Assembly: GCF_009753715.1 (NCBI RefSeq)
Contig: NZ_WQMS01000008.1
Location: 133,432-197,431, forward strand
Reading direction: 5' to 3'
Length of the DNA stretch: 64,000 nt
Source: Sphingomonas horti
GTDB lineage: Bacteria > Pseudomonadota > Alphaproteobacteria > Sphingomonadales > Sphingomonadaceae
Shown here piece after piece: positions 1-8,922 of the stretch. Position 1 is the first letter of the stretch; the number at the start of each line of letters is the position of its first letter. The position numbers and the translations under genes are program-made. The notes beneath the pieces are model-generated. The model was not told the origin of the DNA and did not search any database. It was given only the letters and a program-made list of their open reading frames with translations.

Positions 1-792
1 GAAATAGTGCCAGCCGAACACCCGGTCGAGGCTCAGCATCGCGAGCGTCGCGGTCAGGATCGGGAACACCGCGACGATCAGCAGGCTGGACGACAAAGTG
101 GTCCAGCAGAACATCGGCATGCGCAGCAGGCTCATGCCCGGGCAGCGCATCTTCAGCACCGTGGTGACGAAGTTAATGCCCGTCATCAGCGTGCCTATGC
201 CGGCGATCTGCACTGCCCAGAGGTAATAGTCGACGCCGACGCCCGGCGAGTACGTCGCTTCGCTGAGCGGCGGATAAGGGAGCCAGCCGGTGCGCGCGAA
301 CTCGCCGATGAACAGCGAGACGTTGACCAGCAGCGCGCCCGATGCGGTCAGCCAGAAGCTGACCGAGTTCAGCGTCGGAAAGGCGACGTCGCGCACGCCC
401 AGCTGAAGCGGCGTCAGGAAGTTCATGAAGCCGATCACCAGCGGCATCGCGCCGAAGAAGATCATGATCGTGCCGTGGGCGGAGAAGATCTGGTTGTAGT
501 GCTCGGGGTTGAGATAGCCCTGAGCGCCTCCGACCGCGGCGGCCTGCTGCGTGCGCATCATGATCGCGTCGGCAAAGCCGCGGATCAGCATCACGACGCC
601 GAGAATGCAGTACATGATCCCGATCCGTTTGTGATCGACGCTGGTGATCCATTCGGTCCAGAGATATGGCCACCAGCCCTTCACGGTGATCAGGGCCAGG
701 ATGCCCAGCATGACGAGGATCACCACGATCGAGGTGATCAGCGCGATCGGTTCGTGAACCGGAATCGCCGACCAGCTGAGCTTACCGAACAT
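1..792 (-). CDS. cyoB: Ubiquinol oxidase (cytochrome bo type) subunit I, partial
   Basis: Heme-copper quinol oxidase subunit I, the catalytic core that reduces oxygen and pumps protons in the inner membrane. The reverse strand reads ATG at 792, then an N-terminus beginning [15 protein letters not shown], followed by the family signature [14 protein letters not shown] and later [20 protein letters not shown], both typical of heme-copper oxidase subunit I. Several hydrophobic helices follow. The gene runs off the left edge after 264 codons, so the C-terminal two thirds is not visible. It begins three bases after the cyoA stop, which indicates one operon. Subunit II lacks copper ligands, so a quinol oxidase is meant rather than cytochrome c oxidase. 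Confidence 0.93.
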   Translation of the reverse strand, partial: MFGKLSWSAIPVHEPIALITSIVVILVMLGILALITVKGWWPYLWTEWITSVDHKRIGIMYCILGVVMLIRGFADAIMMRTQQAAAVGGAQGYLNPEHYNQIFSAHGTIMIFFGAMPLVIGFMNFLTPLQLGVRDVAFPTLNSVSFWLTASGALLVNVSLFIGEFARTGWLPYPPLSEATYSPGVGVDYYLWAVQIAGIGTLMTGINFVTTVLKMRCPGMSLLRMPMFCWTTLSSSLLIVAVFPILTATLAMLSLDRVFGWHYF

Positions 793-795
793 CGA

Positions 796-1731
796 TCAGT
801 GCCTCCCTCCGGTCGAGACTTCCCGGCCCGCATGCTCCGGCGTCGGCGGCTCGGGGCCGGGCCCCGGCGCGATCTTCTGGCTCGAAATGGCGTCGAACAG
901 TCGCGGATCGACCGCGCGGAACGTGAGGGCGCGCACATTCTCGCTCTGCTGCGCCAGCTGCGTGTAAGTCGCGAGGTTCAGGACCGGGCCGGCGCTGCGA
1001 ACGCCCTGGAGCCAGGCCGCGAATTGCGCCGGCGGCACGCTCTTCACCTCGAACTGCATGTCGGAAAAGCCGTCGCCGCTGAAATGGGCGGAGATGCCGA
1101 ACAGGTCGGCTGGCCGGTCCGCCTGCAGGTGAAGCTGGGAAACCATCCCGGGCATCGCATAAATCATCGAGCCGAGCCGCGGCACGAAGAAGACGTTGAA
1201 CACGCTTGCCGAGGTGATCGAGAAATGGACCGGCACGCCGGCCGGGACCACGAACTCATTGACGGTGGCGATGCCTTGCTGCGGATAGATGAACAGCCAT
1301 TTCCAGTCGAGGGAGACCACCTGCACCTCGAGCGGCGGCACCGTGGTCGACAGCGGCCGGAACGGATCGAGCCGGTACGATCCGATCCAGATCACCCCGC
1401 CCAGGAACATGATCGTCAGGATCGGGATCGACCAGACGACGGCCTCGATGCGGCCGGAATAAGACCAATAGGGGAGATATTCCGCCTTCGGGTTGGATGC
1501 GCGGTATCGCCAGGCGACCCAGAAGGCGAGCACGATCGTCGGGATCACGATCGCGAGCATGATAATCGTCGCGTCGATCAGAATCTTGCTGGCGTCGGCG
1601 CCCACCGGGCCCACCGGGTCCAGAATCCCTCCGGAACAGGCCGAAGTGGCAAGCGCAAGGCCGGCACCCAGGAACAACCTTCGCGAAAGTCGCGCCCTGG
1701 CCTGCAAGTTCGGGGAAGGACACATGCGCAT
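796..1731 (-). CDS. cyoA: Ubiquinol oxidase subunit II
   Basis: Membrane-anchored subunit II of a bo-type quinol oxidase. The N-terminus has a twin-arginine-like SRRLFLGAG stretch and a lipobox ending ATSAC, so it is probably a lipoprotein. Two transmembrane helices follow, then a periplasmic cupredoxin-like domain. Where cytochrome c oxidases have the CuA cysteine motif, this protein has FSGDGFSDMQF, as in CyoA, so it should take electrons from quinol. The start at 1731 (or the ATG at 1725) is preferred over the upstream 1782 start because it places the signal peptide at the N-terminus. It is directly followed by cyoB. The 78-bp gap upstream could hold a promoter or be read through from the preceding gene. 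Confidence 0.92.
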   Translation of the reverse strand: MRMCPSPNLQARARLSRRLFLGAGLALATSACSGGILDPVGPVGADASKILIDATIIMLAIVIPTIVLAFWVAWRYRASNPKAEYLPYWSYSGRIEAVVWSIPILTIMFLGGVIWIGSYRLDPFRPLSTTVPPLEVQVVSLDWKWLFIYPQQGIATVNEFVVPAGVPVHFSITSASVFNVFFVPRLGSMIYAMPGMVSQLHLQADRPADLFGISAHFSGDGFSDMQFEVKSVPPAQFAAWLQGVRSAGPVLNLATYTQLAQQSENVRALTFRAVDPRLFDAISSQKIAPGPGPEPPTPEHAGREVSTGGRH

Positions 1732-1809
1732 AGGCCCCCCTGCTTCCGGCAATCGCGTGCCTAACTCTGCGCGCAAAGCCAAAGTTCCGCACGCAGTTCG
1801 ATTCCGGCG

Positions 1810-2274
1810 CTATGGCCGCGCAATCATCAGCCAAAACACGGCCGCCAAACCGAGAAAGGCTGGCCAGCCGAGCAGGAACCACAGGCGCATGGTACGATCA
1901 TAATCGCGCCCGAGCCGCTCCTGCGCCGCGTGCGCCGCCTGGGCGAGGCGCTGCGCGCGAATCTGCAAGCCAACGACCGGGAACCAGCAAGCGAATGCCA
2001 GCGCATAAAGGCCGTAGGTCGCCAGCAGCCAGGGTTCGGCCAGCGAATAGCCTGTCAGGCGGGCAAGGATCAGTCCGCTGGCCGGCTGCACGACGCCGCT
2101 GGTACCCGTGAAAATCCAATCGGCCCTGACGACCATCCGGCCAATGGCCGCAATTGTCGCTGGGTCGCGGGTGCGATGCGCCGACCAAAAATACCAAGCC
2201 GTACCCGCGCCGAAGCCGAACAGCACGGTCGAGCTGATCACATGGACCCATTTGACGAGCAAATAGAGCTCCAT
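1810..2274 (-). CDS. DUF2269 family integral membrane protein
   Basis: A 154-residue protein with about four hydrophobic segments, starting MELYLLVKWVHVISSTVLFG. The early HVISSTVLFG/GAG pattern and overall length match the DUF2269 family of small membrane proteins with no established biochemical role. The ATG overlaps the stop of the upstream SDR/DoxX gene by one base (TGATG), so the two are probably translated together. Its steady association with an oxidoreductase gene suggests a membrane-associated accessory role, but this is inference. Confidence 0.75.
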   Translation of the reverse strand: MELYLLVKWVHVISSTVLFGFGAGTAWYFWSAHRTRDPATIAAIGRMVVRADWIFTGTSGVVQPASGLILARLTGYSLAEPWLLATYGLYALAFACWFPVVGLQIRAQRLAQAAHAAQERLGRDYDRTMRLWFLLGWPAFLGLAAVFWLMIARP

Positions 2275-3539
2275 CAGCGCTGCACCGCCACCGCGCCGCG
2301 CATGAGGATCAACACGATGATCGGCAGGTTCTTCAGCAGCGGCCCGAGAGGGTCGAACCACAGATGCGGCTGGGCCAGCCCGATCACGACAGTGTAACCG
2401 AGGACAACGACCAGTTGGACGGCCGTGGACCAGCGAGCGGTGCGATCGGCCGCCAGCAGGGCCGCGACGGACAGGTCGAGCAGGCTGCCGCCGAGCTGGA
2501 GCGGGCGCACACAGGTTTCGGGCAAACCCAAGCCCTGCACAACGGCGCGCGTTTCGGCGTCCCCAAATGCCAAGCCCAGAACCGCCGATGCGATCCACAT
2601 CGCCAGCAGCACCGCGGTGGCAAGCGGCGCGAGGAAGAAAAGGCGGGCGTGCCAGCGATCCTGCACGTGCGACGGCCGGTCGCGTAGCGCCTCGTTGATG
2701 CTGCGCGGGGTAAAGCCGATCGCGGCGGCGAAGGCGGCACCGTCTCCGCCGTTGCCCGCGATCATCTGACGGACGCTGTTGGTGGCGATCGGCCCGGCGC
2801 CGAAAAGATCTCCCAGCCTGCCGAAAAGCCGCATCGCGGCCATCGGGATCGTCAGGATACGGGGGGTGCCGAAGCCGAGCCAGCGCCGATAGCGGACAAG
2901 CAGGTCGCGCAGGCTGAGCGTTTGGGGGCCGGCGGGCTCCAGCGTCTGCCCGGAAAAGCCGTTGTCTTCGCAGATTAACCGGACCGCGCGTGCGAGGTCG
3001 TCGGCGTGGATGGGCGAGAAGGCGAAGCTGCCGTCGCCGGGAACGGGAATGAACCAGGGGAGGCCCGCCATGCCGCGTATCAGCGAGGTGCCGCCATAGC
3101 TGCCATCGCCATAGACGAGCGACGGCCGCAGGATCGTCCAATCCAGGCCGGAACGCATCAGCTCCGCTTCGCCGCGCAGCTTCGTGCGGGAATAGTCGGT
3201 GTCCACCTCCGACCGTGCGCTGATCGCGGAAATCAGCACCACGCGTTTCACGCCCGCATCCGCACATGCGGAATAGAGGGCGCGGGGCGCGTCGACATGC
3301 ACGGTTTCCATTTCCGGTCCGCGCAGCACGCCCGCGGCGTTGATCACGACGTCCACTCCGGCCAGATGTGGATGCCACGAGGCGGGGTCGGTCGCCTCGG
3401 CGAGATTAATCGCGACGCGCCGATCACCGGAGCCGTCCGGCCGCCGAACGACGGCCACCACATCATGGCCGCGGCGCAGCAGCTCCGCCCTGATGGTGCG
3501 GCCGATGAATCCACCGGCGCCTAGCAGCAGGATGCGCAT
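2274..3539 (-). CDS. SDR-type NAD(P)-binding protein fused to a DoxX-like membrane domain
   Basis: Residues 1 to about 280 form an atypical short-chain dehydrogenase/NAD(P)H-binding domain with the glycine motif GAGGFIG near the N-terminus and a YSRTK sequence in the place of the YxxxK catalytic pair. About 130 residues of hydrophobic sequence follow with four helices resembling the DoxX-like family. At 421 residues the length fits known fusions of this type. The substrate is unknown. It lies between an ornithine-cyclodeaminase-like gene (stop and start directly abutting) and a DUF2269 gene, all in one leftward operon. Confidence 0.82.
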   Translation of the reverse strand: MRILLLGAGGFIGRTIRAELLRRGHDVVAVVRRPDGSGDRRVAINLAEATDPASWHPHLAGVDVVINAAGVLRGPEMETVHVDAPRALYSACADAGVKRVVLISAISARSEVDTDYSRTKLRGEAELMRSGLDWTILRPSLVYGDGSYGGTSLIRGMAGLPWFIPVPGDGSFAFSPIHADDLARAVRLICEDNGFSGQTLEPAGPQTLSLRDLLVRYRRWLGFGTPRILTIPMAAMRLFGRLGDLFGAGPIATNSVRQMIAGNGGDGAAFAAAIGFTPRSINEALRDRPSHVQDRWHARLFFLAPLATAVLLAMWIASAVLGLAFGDAETRAVVQGLGLPETCVRPLQLGGSLLDLSVAALLAADRTARWSTAVQLVVVLGYTVVIGLAQPHLWFDPLGPLLKNLPIIVLILMRGAVAVQR

Positions 3540-4472
3540 TCAGCCGCCGAAGCCATCGAGAAGGAAGCTCGCGCAGGCGAGGTCCTGGACGATCGAGCCC
3601 AGCGACTTGTAGATCGTCACGTCGGCCGGGCCGAGGCGGCCGGCACTGGCACCGGCGAAGACGGTGCCGATTTCGGAAAGCACATGCGCGTCGGTGACGA
3701 GACCGGCCGCGCGGGCGCGGAGGAACTCGGCGCCCTGGGCGAGCACGCCCTCGCGGTGATCGGGGATGAAGCGGGCGCGGGCGACGAGCGCGCTGTCGAT
3801 CTCGACCGGACCGGCGCGGCTGGAGCCGACCAGGTTGATGTGGGTCCCGTCGGCAACGTCGCTGGAGTGGAGCACCGGTTCGGCCGCGGCCGTGGTCGTG
3901 CAGACGATCGCGGCGTCGGCGACGGCTTTCGCGGCCGAGGCGGCGACCGTGGTAGCGATGCCGAGCCCGCCTTCAATCCTGCGGGCGAGCGCCTGAGCCT
4001 TGTCCGGCGCGCGGCCCCAGAGGCGGACCGTGTCGATCGGACGGACCAGCGGCACGGCGAGGGCGTGTTGCCAGGCCTGCTCGCCGGTGCCGAGGATCGC
4101 GAGCGTGTGGGCGTCGGGCAGCGCCAGCGCGTCGGTCGCGGCGGCGGAGGCGCAGGCGGTGCGAATCGCGGTGACTTCGCCGGCGTCGATCACCGCGGCA
4201 GGGGCGCCACTGGCTTCGTCGAACAGCACGATCACGCCTTGATGCGAATGCTCCTCGAGCGGGAAGACGCTGACCAGCTTGGCGCCGAAGCCGGCGCCCT
4301 CGAGCGCGCCCGGCATCACTCCGAAGGCGTTGCCGCCGTCGAGGTCGATGATGCCACGGAGGAGCTGCTTCGACTTGCCGGTCGCGAGCGCGATCATCGC
4401 TTCGCGCATCAAGGCGATGCAGGTGAGATGATCGAGGCGGCGGCGGACCTCCGCCCGGTCGAGGACGATCAT
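3540..4472 (-). CDS. Ornithine cyclodeaminase / mu-crystallin family enzyme
   Basis: A 310-residue NAD(P)-binding enzyme of the ornithine cyclodeaminase/mu-crystallin family, which includes ornithine cyclodeaminases, alanine dehydrogenases and imine reductases. Family features visible are TAIRTACASAAATDALA in the substrate-binding half and the Rossmann motif ILGTGEQAWQH. The exact substrate cannot be read from the sequence. The start codon overlaps the stop of the upstream M19 dipeptidase by four bases (ATGA), so the two are coupled. This placement suggests it acts on an amino acid released by the dipeptidase. Confidence 0.85.
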   Translation of the reverse strand: MIVLDRAEVRRRLDHLTCIALMREAMIALATGKSKQLLRGIIDLDGGNAFGVMPGALEGAGFGAKLVSVFPLEEHSHQGVIVLFDEASGAPAAVIDAGEVTAIRTACASAAATDALALPDAHTLAILGTGEQAWQHALAVPLVRPIDTVRLWGRAPDKAQALARRIEGGLGIATTVAASAAKAVADAAIVCTTTAAAEPVLHSSDVADGTHINLVGSSRAGPVEIDSALVARARFIPDHREGVLAQGAEFLRARAAGLVTDAHVLSEIGTVFAGASAGRLGPADVTIYKSLGSIVQDLACASFLLDGFGG

Positions 4473-5581
4473 GCGCCCCAGATCTCGGTCGCGAAGCGCA
4501 GGAAATTGAGGCCGAGAATCTTGTCGATCTGGCGCGGGCTGTAGCCGCGCGCGCCCAGCAGAGCAGCGAGCTTGCGGAACTGGTCGGGCCCGCGCAGGTC
4601 GACGAGGAAGGGATAGGTGTTCGGCCCTTCGCCTGGCGCCGCGACGCCGGCCGCGCGCCGCTCCGCGTTCTCCTTCGCAAGCGCGGCGGCGTATTTCTGC
4701 AGGTCGTCGATCTGGGTGACCGAGCCGTCGGTGCCGATGCCGACATGATCCTCGCCGCAGACCTGCACCGCATGATCGATGTGCCGGACCACGTCGGCGG
4801 CGTGGGCGTGGCCGGCGGGATCAAGGAAGGGCATGAAGTAGATGCCGACAAACCCGCCGCGCGAGGCGACCAGCCGCAGCTCCTCGTCGGTCTTATTGCG
4901 CGGCAGGTCGACGAGCGCGCGGCAGCCGGTGTGGTTGATCGAGATCGGCGCCTTCGACGCGCGGGCGGCGTCGAGGCAGGTCCGGGTGCCGCTGTGCGAC
5001 AGATCGACCATCAGATGCTTTTCATTTAGGCGGGCGACGACTTCGCGGCCGAAGGGCGTCAGGCCGGGATTGCCCGGCGCCATCGATCCGCCGCCGAGCT
5101 GGTTCAGGGGATTGTAGGTGAGCTGGAAGATGCGCACCCCCATGTCCGCGAACAGATCGACGCGAGTGGCGTCGCTGCCCATCATCGCGCCGTTCTGGAA
5201 GCCGTAGATGATGCCGATCCTGCCTTGATCCTTCGCGCGGCGGATGTCGCCCGCGGTGAAGACCTTCAGCAGATCGTTCGGATGGGCGCGGAGGAAGGCG
5301 TCGTATTCGGCGACGCTGCGCACGCTCTGTTCGAACGGATCGCCGGGGCCGGCGACATAGCCGAGCGTGGTGTTGACCGCGGTCAGGCCGGAGGCGTGCG
5401 CTTCGGCAAGCACGCGCGGCGTGAAGGGATCGCCATCGCCGTCGGTGTTAGGGTCGCCGAGGCCGCCCAGCGCATTGACGACGATCTTGCCGGCGAGCGG
5501 ATCGGCCGGGGCGAGCTCCGCGAGAGCCGGCGCGGCCGCGGCGACCGCCGCCAGCGCGAGGAAGCTGCGGCGATTGTGCAT
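4469..5581 (-). CDS. Membrane dipeptidase, peptidase family M19
   Basis: Zinc dipeptidase of the renal/membrane dipeptidase family (M19), 370 residues, with an N-terminal signal sequence (MHNRRSFLALAAVAAAAPALA region) that sends it to the periplasm. Family motifs include MVDLSHSGTRT and PISINHTGCRAL, which carry the metal-binding histidines, and VGIGTDGS further on. Family members hydrolyse dipeptides, including ones with D-residues. The usual N-terminal HxD metal site is replaced by a weaker sequence near residue 45, so activity is not certain. It overlaps both neighbours by one and four bases. Confidence 0.85.
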   Translation of the reverse strand: MHNRRSFLALAAVAAAAPALAELAPADPLAGKIVVNALGGLGDPNTDGDGDPFTPRVLAEAHASGLTAVNTTLGYVAGPGDPFEQSVRSVAEYDAFLRAHPNDLLKVFTAGDIRRAKDQGRIGIIYGFQNGAMMGSDATRVDLFADMGVRIFQLTYNPLNQLGGGSMAPGNPGLTPFGREVVARLNEKHLMVDLSHSGTRTCLDAARASKAPISINHTGCRALVDLPRNKTDEELRLVASRGGFVGIYFMPFLDPAGHAHAADVVRHIDHAVQVCGEDHVGIGTDGSVTQIDDLQKYAAALAKENAERRAAGVAAPGEGPNTYPFLVDLRGPDQFRKLAALLGARGYSPRQIDKILGLNFLRFATEIWGA

Positions 5582-6906
5582 CAGTGCTCCTTCGGCCTGA
5601 AGTCGGCGCGCGGATATTCGCGACCGCGCTTCACGGTCATGGCGATGCTGCGGATATTCTCGATGGCGGACAGCGGGTCTTCGGTCAGCACGACGAAGTC
5701 GGCCAGCTTTCCGGCCTGGACGGTGCCGGTCTGCTGCGCGCGGCCCATCGCGAGAGCGCCGTTCAGCGTCGCCGCGCGGATCGCCTGGAGCGGCGGCATG
5801 CCGGCCTGGTGGACGAGGAAGAAAATCTCGTCATGCACGGCGGGCCAGGGAAAGTCCGGCGGACCGCCGTTATCGGTGCCGGCGGAAATGGTGACGCCGG
5901 CGCGATACGCCTGCGCGGTCAACCGCGCGGTCGTCTTGCCGGTGCAGCGAAGCGGCGCGCGCTCCGGATGCTTCGCCCGCTCTGATTCCATGCGGACGAA
6001 CAGAGCTCCAGTCGCGTCGAGGACAATGCCGCGCCGCTGCATCTCCGCGAACAGCTTGGCCATTGCCGGGTCCTCCCCCTTCGCGGCAAGCAGGTTTTCG
6101 TGGACCGGCGTGTGGTCTTCATAGTTCGCCAGCATCACCGGCTCGACTTGATATGCGAGATAGCACACATGGCTGATCGCGTCGGGGCCGGCGGCGAGCA
6201 CGTCGGCGGGCCGGGTCGGGAAGATCGCGGAATGGGTCCAGACCAGCAGCCCCTGCCGATGCGCCTCCGCCGCGATCGCGGCGACGAGGGCGGGGGGCAG
6301 GTCTGCATAGATCTTGATCGCGTCGGCGCCGGTGCCTTTGGCGCGAGAGACGGCGAGCGGCAGGTCGGTGCGCGAATCGATCGCCTGCATCCAGGGCGCG
6401 GTGCCCGGCGCAAAGCCGCGGCTGGCGGCGGCGACGCGCGGATCGGCAAAGAAGGACGGGCCCGCCATCAGCGCCGCGAAGGCGATGTCGGGCGCCTCGA
6501 TCTCGCCCTGCTCGGCCTCGCGCGCTAGATCCGCGATCGCGCGCAGGTCGTCAGCCATGTCGCGCACGCCGGTGACGCCGCCGTAGAGGTTGCGGCGCAG
6601 CTCGGCGAGCGCCGCGGCGCGGTCGGGCGGCGTCGCGAGATGAACATGGCTGTCGATCAGGCCCGGGATCATGTAGTGGCCGGCAAGGTCGACCGTGCGC
6701 GCGCCTTCCGCCTTCACTCGGCCGTGAGGCCCGATCGACGCGATCCAGTCGCCGCGGACCAGCACGTCGATGTGGGCACGCGGCGGGGCGCCGGTGCCGT
6801 CGATCAGCGTCACGTCACTGTAGAGGACGGGCGTGGGCGGCTGGGCGACGCACGGTGCCGCCGGCAGCAAGAGGGCGAGCGCGGCGGCAAGAATGGAACG
6901 GGGCAT
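5581..6906 (-). CDS. Secreted amidohydrolase (imidazolonepropionase-like)
   Basis: A 441-residue metal-dependent amidohydrolase with a cleavable signal peptide (cleavage near APCVA-QPP). The metal-binding HVH motif lies in GLIDSHVHLATP. Later conserved elements include KIYADLP (the metal-bridging lysine position), a WTHSA histidine, an SHVCYL histidine and SAGTDNGG (active-site aspartate). The family includes periplasmic proline dipeptidases and imidazolonepropionase-like enzymes. It is the first gene of the leftward operon and its stop overlaps the start of the dipeptidase, so a periplasmic peptide or amide scavenging role is likely. Confidence 0.85.
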   Translation of the reverse strand: MPRSILAAALALLLPAAPCVAQPPTPVLYSDVTLIDGTGAPPRAHIDVLVRGDWIASIGPHGRVKAEGARTVDLAGHYMIPGLIDSHVHLATPPDRAAALAELRRNLYGGVTGVRDMADDLRAIADLAREAEQGEIEAPDIAFAALMAGPSFFADPRVAAASRGFAPGTAPWMQAIDSRTDLPLAVSRAKGTGADAIKIYADLPPALVAAIAAEAHRQGLLVWTHSAIFPTRPADVLAAGPDAISHVCYLAYQVEPVMLANYEDHTPVHENLLAAKGEDPAMAKLFAEMQRRGIVLDATGALFVRMESERAKHPERAPLRCTGKTTARLTAQAYRAGVTISAGTDNGGPPDFPWPAVHDEIFFLVHQAGMPPLQAIRAATLNGALAMGRAQQTGTVQAGKLADFVVLTEDPLSAIENIRSIAMTVKRGREYPRADFRPKEH

Positions 6907-7076
6907 GCCCCCTTGCTAACCGGCGCGCGGATTTTCGCAAACCTCGCCCGTATCGACACCGGTTGACACCCCCCGTGTCCTTGCCTAATCGGGCGCCGCG
7001 CTGGCGGGGACGCCGGCTTGAGCCGTCGCCGCGACCCCGAGTCGGGCGACGTTTTCTTATTTCTCAAGGTGCTTGC

Positions 7077-7376
7077 TTGGCGGACGATCGCAACAACGAC
7101 GAGCTTGACCGGCGCATCGCCAAGGCGAAGGCGACGGCCCATCGCGGCGTGACCGACGCCGAGGGCCGCGCCGAAAGCCGCGGCTGGGCGATCGGCATCG
7201 AATTCGTCGGATCGGTGCTGGTCGGCGCCTTTGCCGGCTATCTGCTGGACCGCTGGCTGGACACGACTCCCTGGCTGATGATCGTGCTCCTGATCCTGGG
7301 CTTCGCGGCCGGCCTGAGGCGGGCGATCAAGACGTCGAACCAGTTCGACGCCGATCCGACCAACGATCAGAAGTAG
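7077..7376 (+). CDS. atpI: ATP synthase protein I
   Basis: Small membrane protein (99 residues) that heads the F0 operon and helps assemble the c-ring. The protein has a charged N-terminus, two hydrophobic helices and the glycine-rich ILGFAAGLRRA end of the AtpI family. No ATG is in the right place. TTG at 7077 is chosen because an AAGGTG ribosome site lies about five bases upstream and the reading frame gives the normal family N-terminus (LADDRNNDELDRRIA). The gene for subunit a starts 12 bases after its stop. Confidence 0.85.
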   Translation: MADDRNNDELDRRIAKAKATAHRGVTDAEGRAESRGWAIGIEFVGSVLVGAFAGYLLDRWLDTTPWLMIVLLILGFAAGLRRAIKTSNQFDADPTNDQK

Positions 7377-7388
7377 GACGACGAAGAC

Positions 7389-8147
7389 GTGGCCGCTGGC
7401 AACAACCCGATGGAGCAGTTCGCGATCCGCGTGATCCACCCGTTCGAAGCGGGCGGATACGACGTATCGTTCACCAACTCATCGCTGTGGATGCTGATCG
7501 CGCTGGGCGTGATCGCCGCTTTCCTGTTCGTCGGCACCGCCCGCCCGCAGCTGGTGCCGGGCCGGATGCAGGCGGCTGTCGAATATATGTACGATTTCGT
7601 CCGCGGCATGATCGACGACAACGTCGGTCCCGAGGGCAAGCGGTTCACGCCGCTGATCTTTTCCGTCTTCATCTTCGTTCTGATCCTGAACCTGCTGGGC
7701 CTAGTCCCGTGGGTGCACGCATTCACGCCGACCAGCCATGTCGCGGTGACGCTGGCGCTGGCGTCGATCGTGTTCCTGATCGTGTGCATCGTCGGGTTCC
7801 TGCGCCACGGGCTGCATTTCCTGACGCTATTCTGGCCCAAGGGCGTGAACCCGTTCCTGGCCCTGTTCATCATGCCGATCGAAGTGATCAGCTTCCTGGT
7901 GCGGCCGTTCACGCTGGCGATCCGGCTGTTCGCGAACATGACCGCGGGCCATGTGCTGCTGAACGTGTTCGGCACCTTCGTCGTGGCGCTCGGCTCGTTC
8001 GGGGCGCTGCCCTATGTGTTCGGCGTGGTGCCGCTGGCAGTCAACGTGGCGCTGACCGCGCTCGAGCTGCTGATCGCGGTGATCCAGGCCTATGTGTTCG
8101 CTCTCCTCGCGTCGATCTACCTGAACGACGCGGTCAATCTCCACTAA
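7389..8147 (+). CDS. atpB: ATP synthase F0 subunit a
   Basis: Membrane subunit a of F-type ATP synthase, 252 residues, containing the proton half-channels next to the c-ring. The key helix reads RPFTLAIRLFANMTAGH, with the essential arginine in LAIRLFANM. Five or so hydrophobic helices are visible. The start is GTG at 7389, which gives the usual short N-terminus. The gene sits between atpI and atpE and ends in TAA. Confidence 0.96.
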   Translation: MAAGNNPMEQFAIRVIHPFEAGGYDVSFTNSSLWMLIALGVIAAFLFVGTARPQLVPGRMQAAVEYMYDFVRGMIDDNVGPEGKRFTPLIFSVFIFVLILNLLGLVPWVHAFTPTSHVAVTLALASIVFLIVCIVGFLRHGLHFLTLFWPKGVNPFLALFIMPIEVISFLVRPFTLAIRLFANMTAGHVLLNVFGTFVVALGSFGALPYVFGVVPLAVNVALTALELLIAVIQAYVFALLASIYLNDAVNLH

Positions 8148-8172
8148 AGTCAGACAGGAAAAGGAAATCATC

Positions 8173-8400
8173 ATGGATCCAGCAGCAGCGAAGCTGATCG
8201 GCGCCGGCCTTGCGGCGATGGGTGCGGGCCTTGCCGCCATCGGCGTGGGCTTCATCTTCGGCAGCTATGTGCAGGGTGCGTTCCGCAACCCCGAGGCCGA
8301 CGGACGCGTTTCCGGTCGTCTGTTCCTCGGCTTCGCGGTGGTCGAGGCGCTCGGCCTGATCGCGGCCGTCGTCTCGCTCTACCTCGCGTTCGCGGGCTGA
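8173..8400 (+). CDS. atpE: ATP synthase F0 subunit c
   Basis: The 75-residue proteolipid of the rotating c-ring: two helices joined by a polar RNPEA loop, with the proton-carrying glutamate in helix 2 within GFAVVEALGL. Length and sequence match alphaproteobacterial AtpE. The ribosome site AGGAAAAGGA lies just before the ATG. It is the third gene of the F0 operon. Confidence 0.97.
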   Translation: MDPAAAKLIGAGLAAMGAGLAAIGVGFIFGSYVQGAFRNPEADGRVSGRLFLGFAVVEALGLIAAVVSLYLAFAG

Positions 8401-8425
8401 CACCGACTCTCAAGCGAGCCGCCCG

Positions 8426-8917
8426 ATGCCTCAATTCGAAGTCGTCAATTTCGCGCCCCAGTTCGTCTGGCTCGTGATCACGTTCGCGATCCTGTACTTC
8501 GGGATCGTGCAGCTCACCGTGCCCAAGATCGGGCGGGTGATCGGCGAACGCGAGCAGACGATGTCGGGTGACATCGAGTCCGCCGAAGCCGCCAAGGCCG
8601 AAGCGGACAGGATCGAAGGCGACTACGCAGCGAGCGTCGCAGCGGCGCGCGAGCAGGCGCGCGAGGCCCTGAACGCCGCGCGCGGCCGTGCGACCAAGGC
8701 GATGGAGCAGCGGCTTGCCGCGGCCAATGCCGAGGTCGAGAGCAAGCAGAGCGCAGCCCAGGCCCAGCTCGACGCCGCCCGCACCAAAGCGCTCGCCGAG
8801 ATCGAGGCCGTCGCTGCCGAAGCCGCCGCCGATATCGTCGAGCGGCTGACCGGGGCACGGCCTGATTCCGGCAAGGCGGTGCAAGCCGTCCAGTCGGTCG
8901 CGCTGGCGGCGGAGTGA
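8426..8917 (+). CDS. ATP synthase F0 subunit b' (second b-type stalk subunit)
   Basis: One of two b-type peripheral-stalk subunits. The 163-residue protein has a single N-terminal membrane helix (VWLVITFAILYFGIVQL region) followed by a long alanine- and glutamate-rich coiled coil. Alphaproteobacteria and photosynthetic bacteria typically have paired b and b' genes, and the first one after atpE is normally b'. The end overlaps or nearly abuts the start of the second b gene. Confidence 0.9.
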   Translation: MPQFEVVNFAPQFVWLVITFAILYFGIVQLTVPKIGRVIGEREQTMSGDIESAEAAKAEADRIEGDYAASVAAAREQAREALNAARGRATKAMEQRLAAANAEVESKQSAAQAQLDAARTKALAEIEAVAAEAAADIVERLTGARPDSGKAVQAVQSVALAAE

Positions 8918-8922
8918 CGACG

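Noticed and set aside
7..1764. Long forward open frame (585 codons) opposite the quinol oxidase genes
   Set aside because: It is the antisense shadow of cyoB and cyoA, with biased charged composition and no domain; the reverse strand has clear oxidase signatures.
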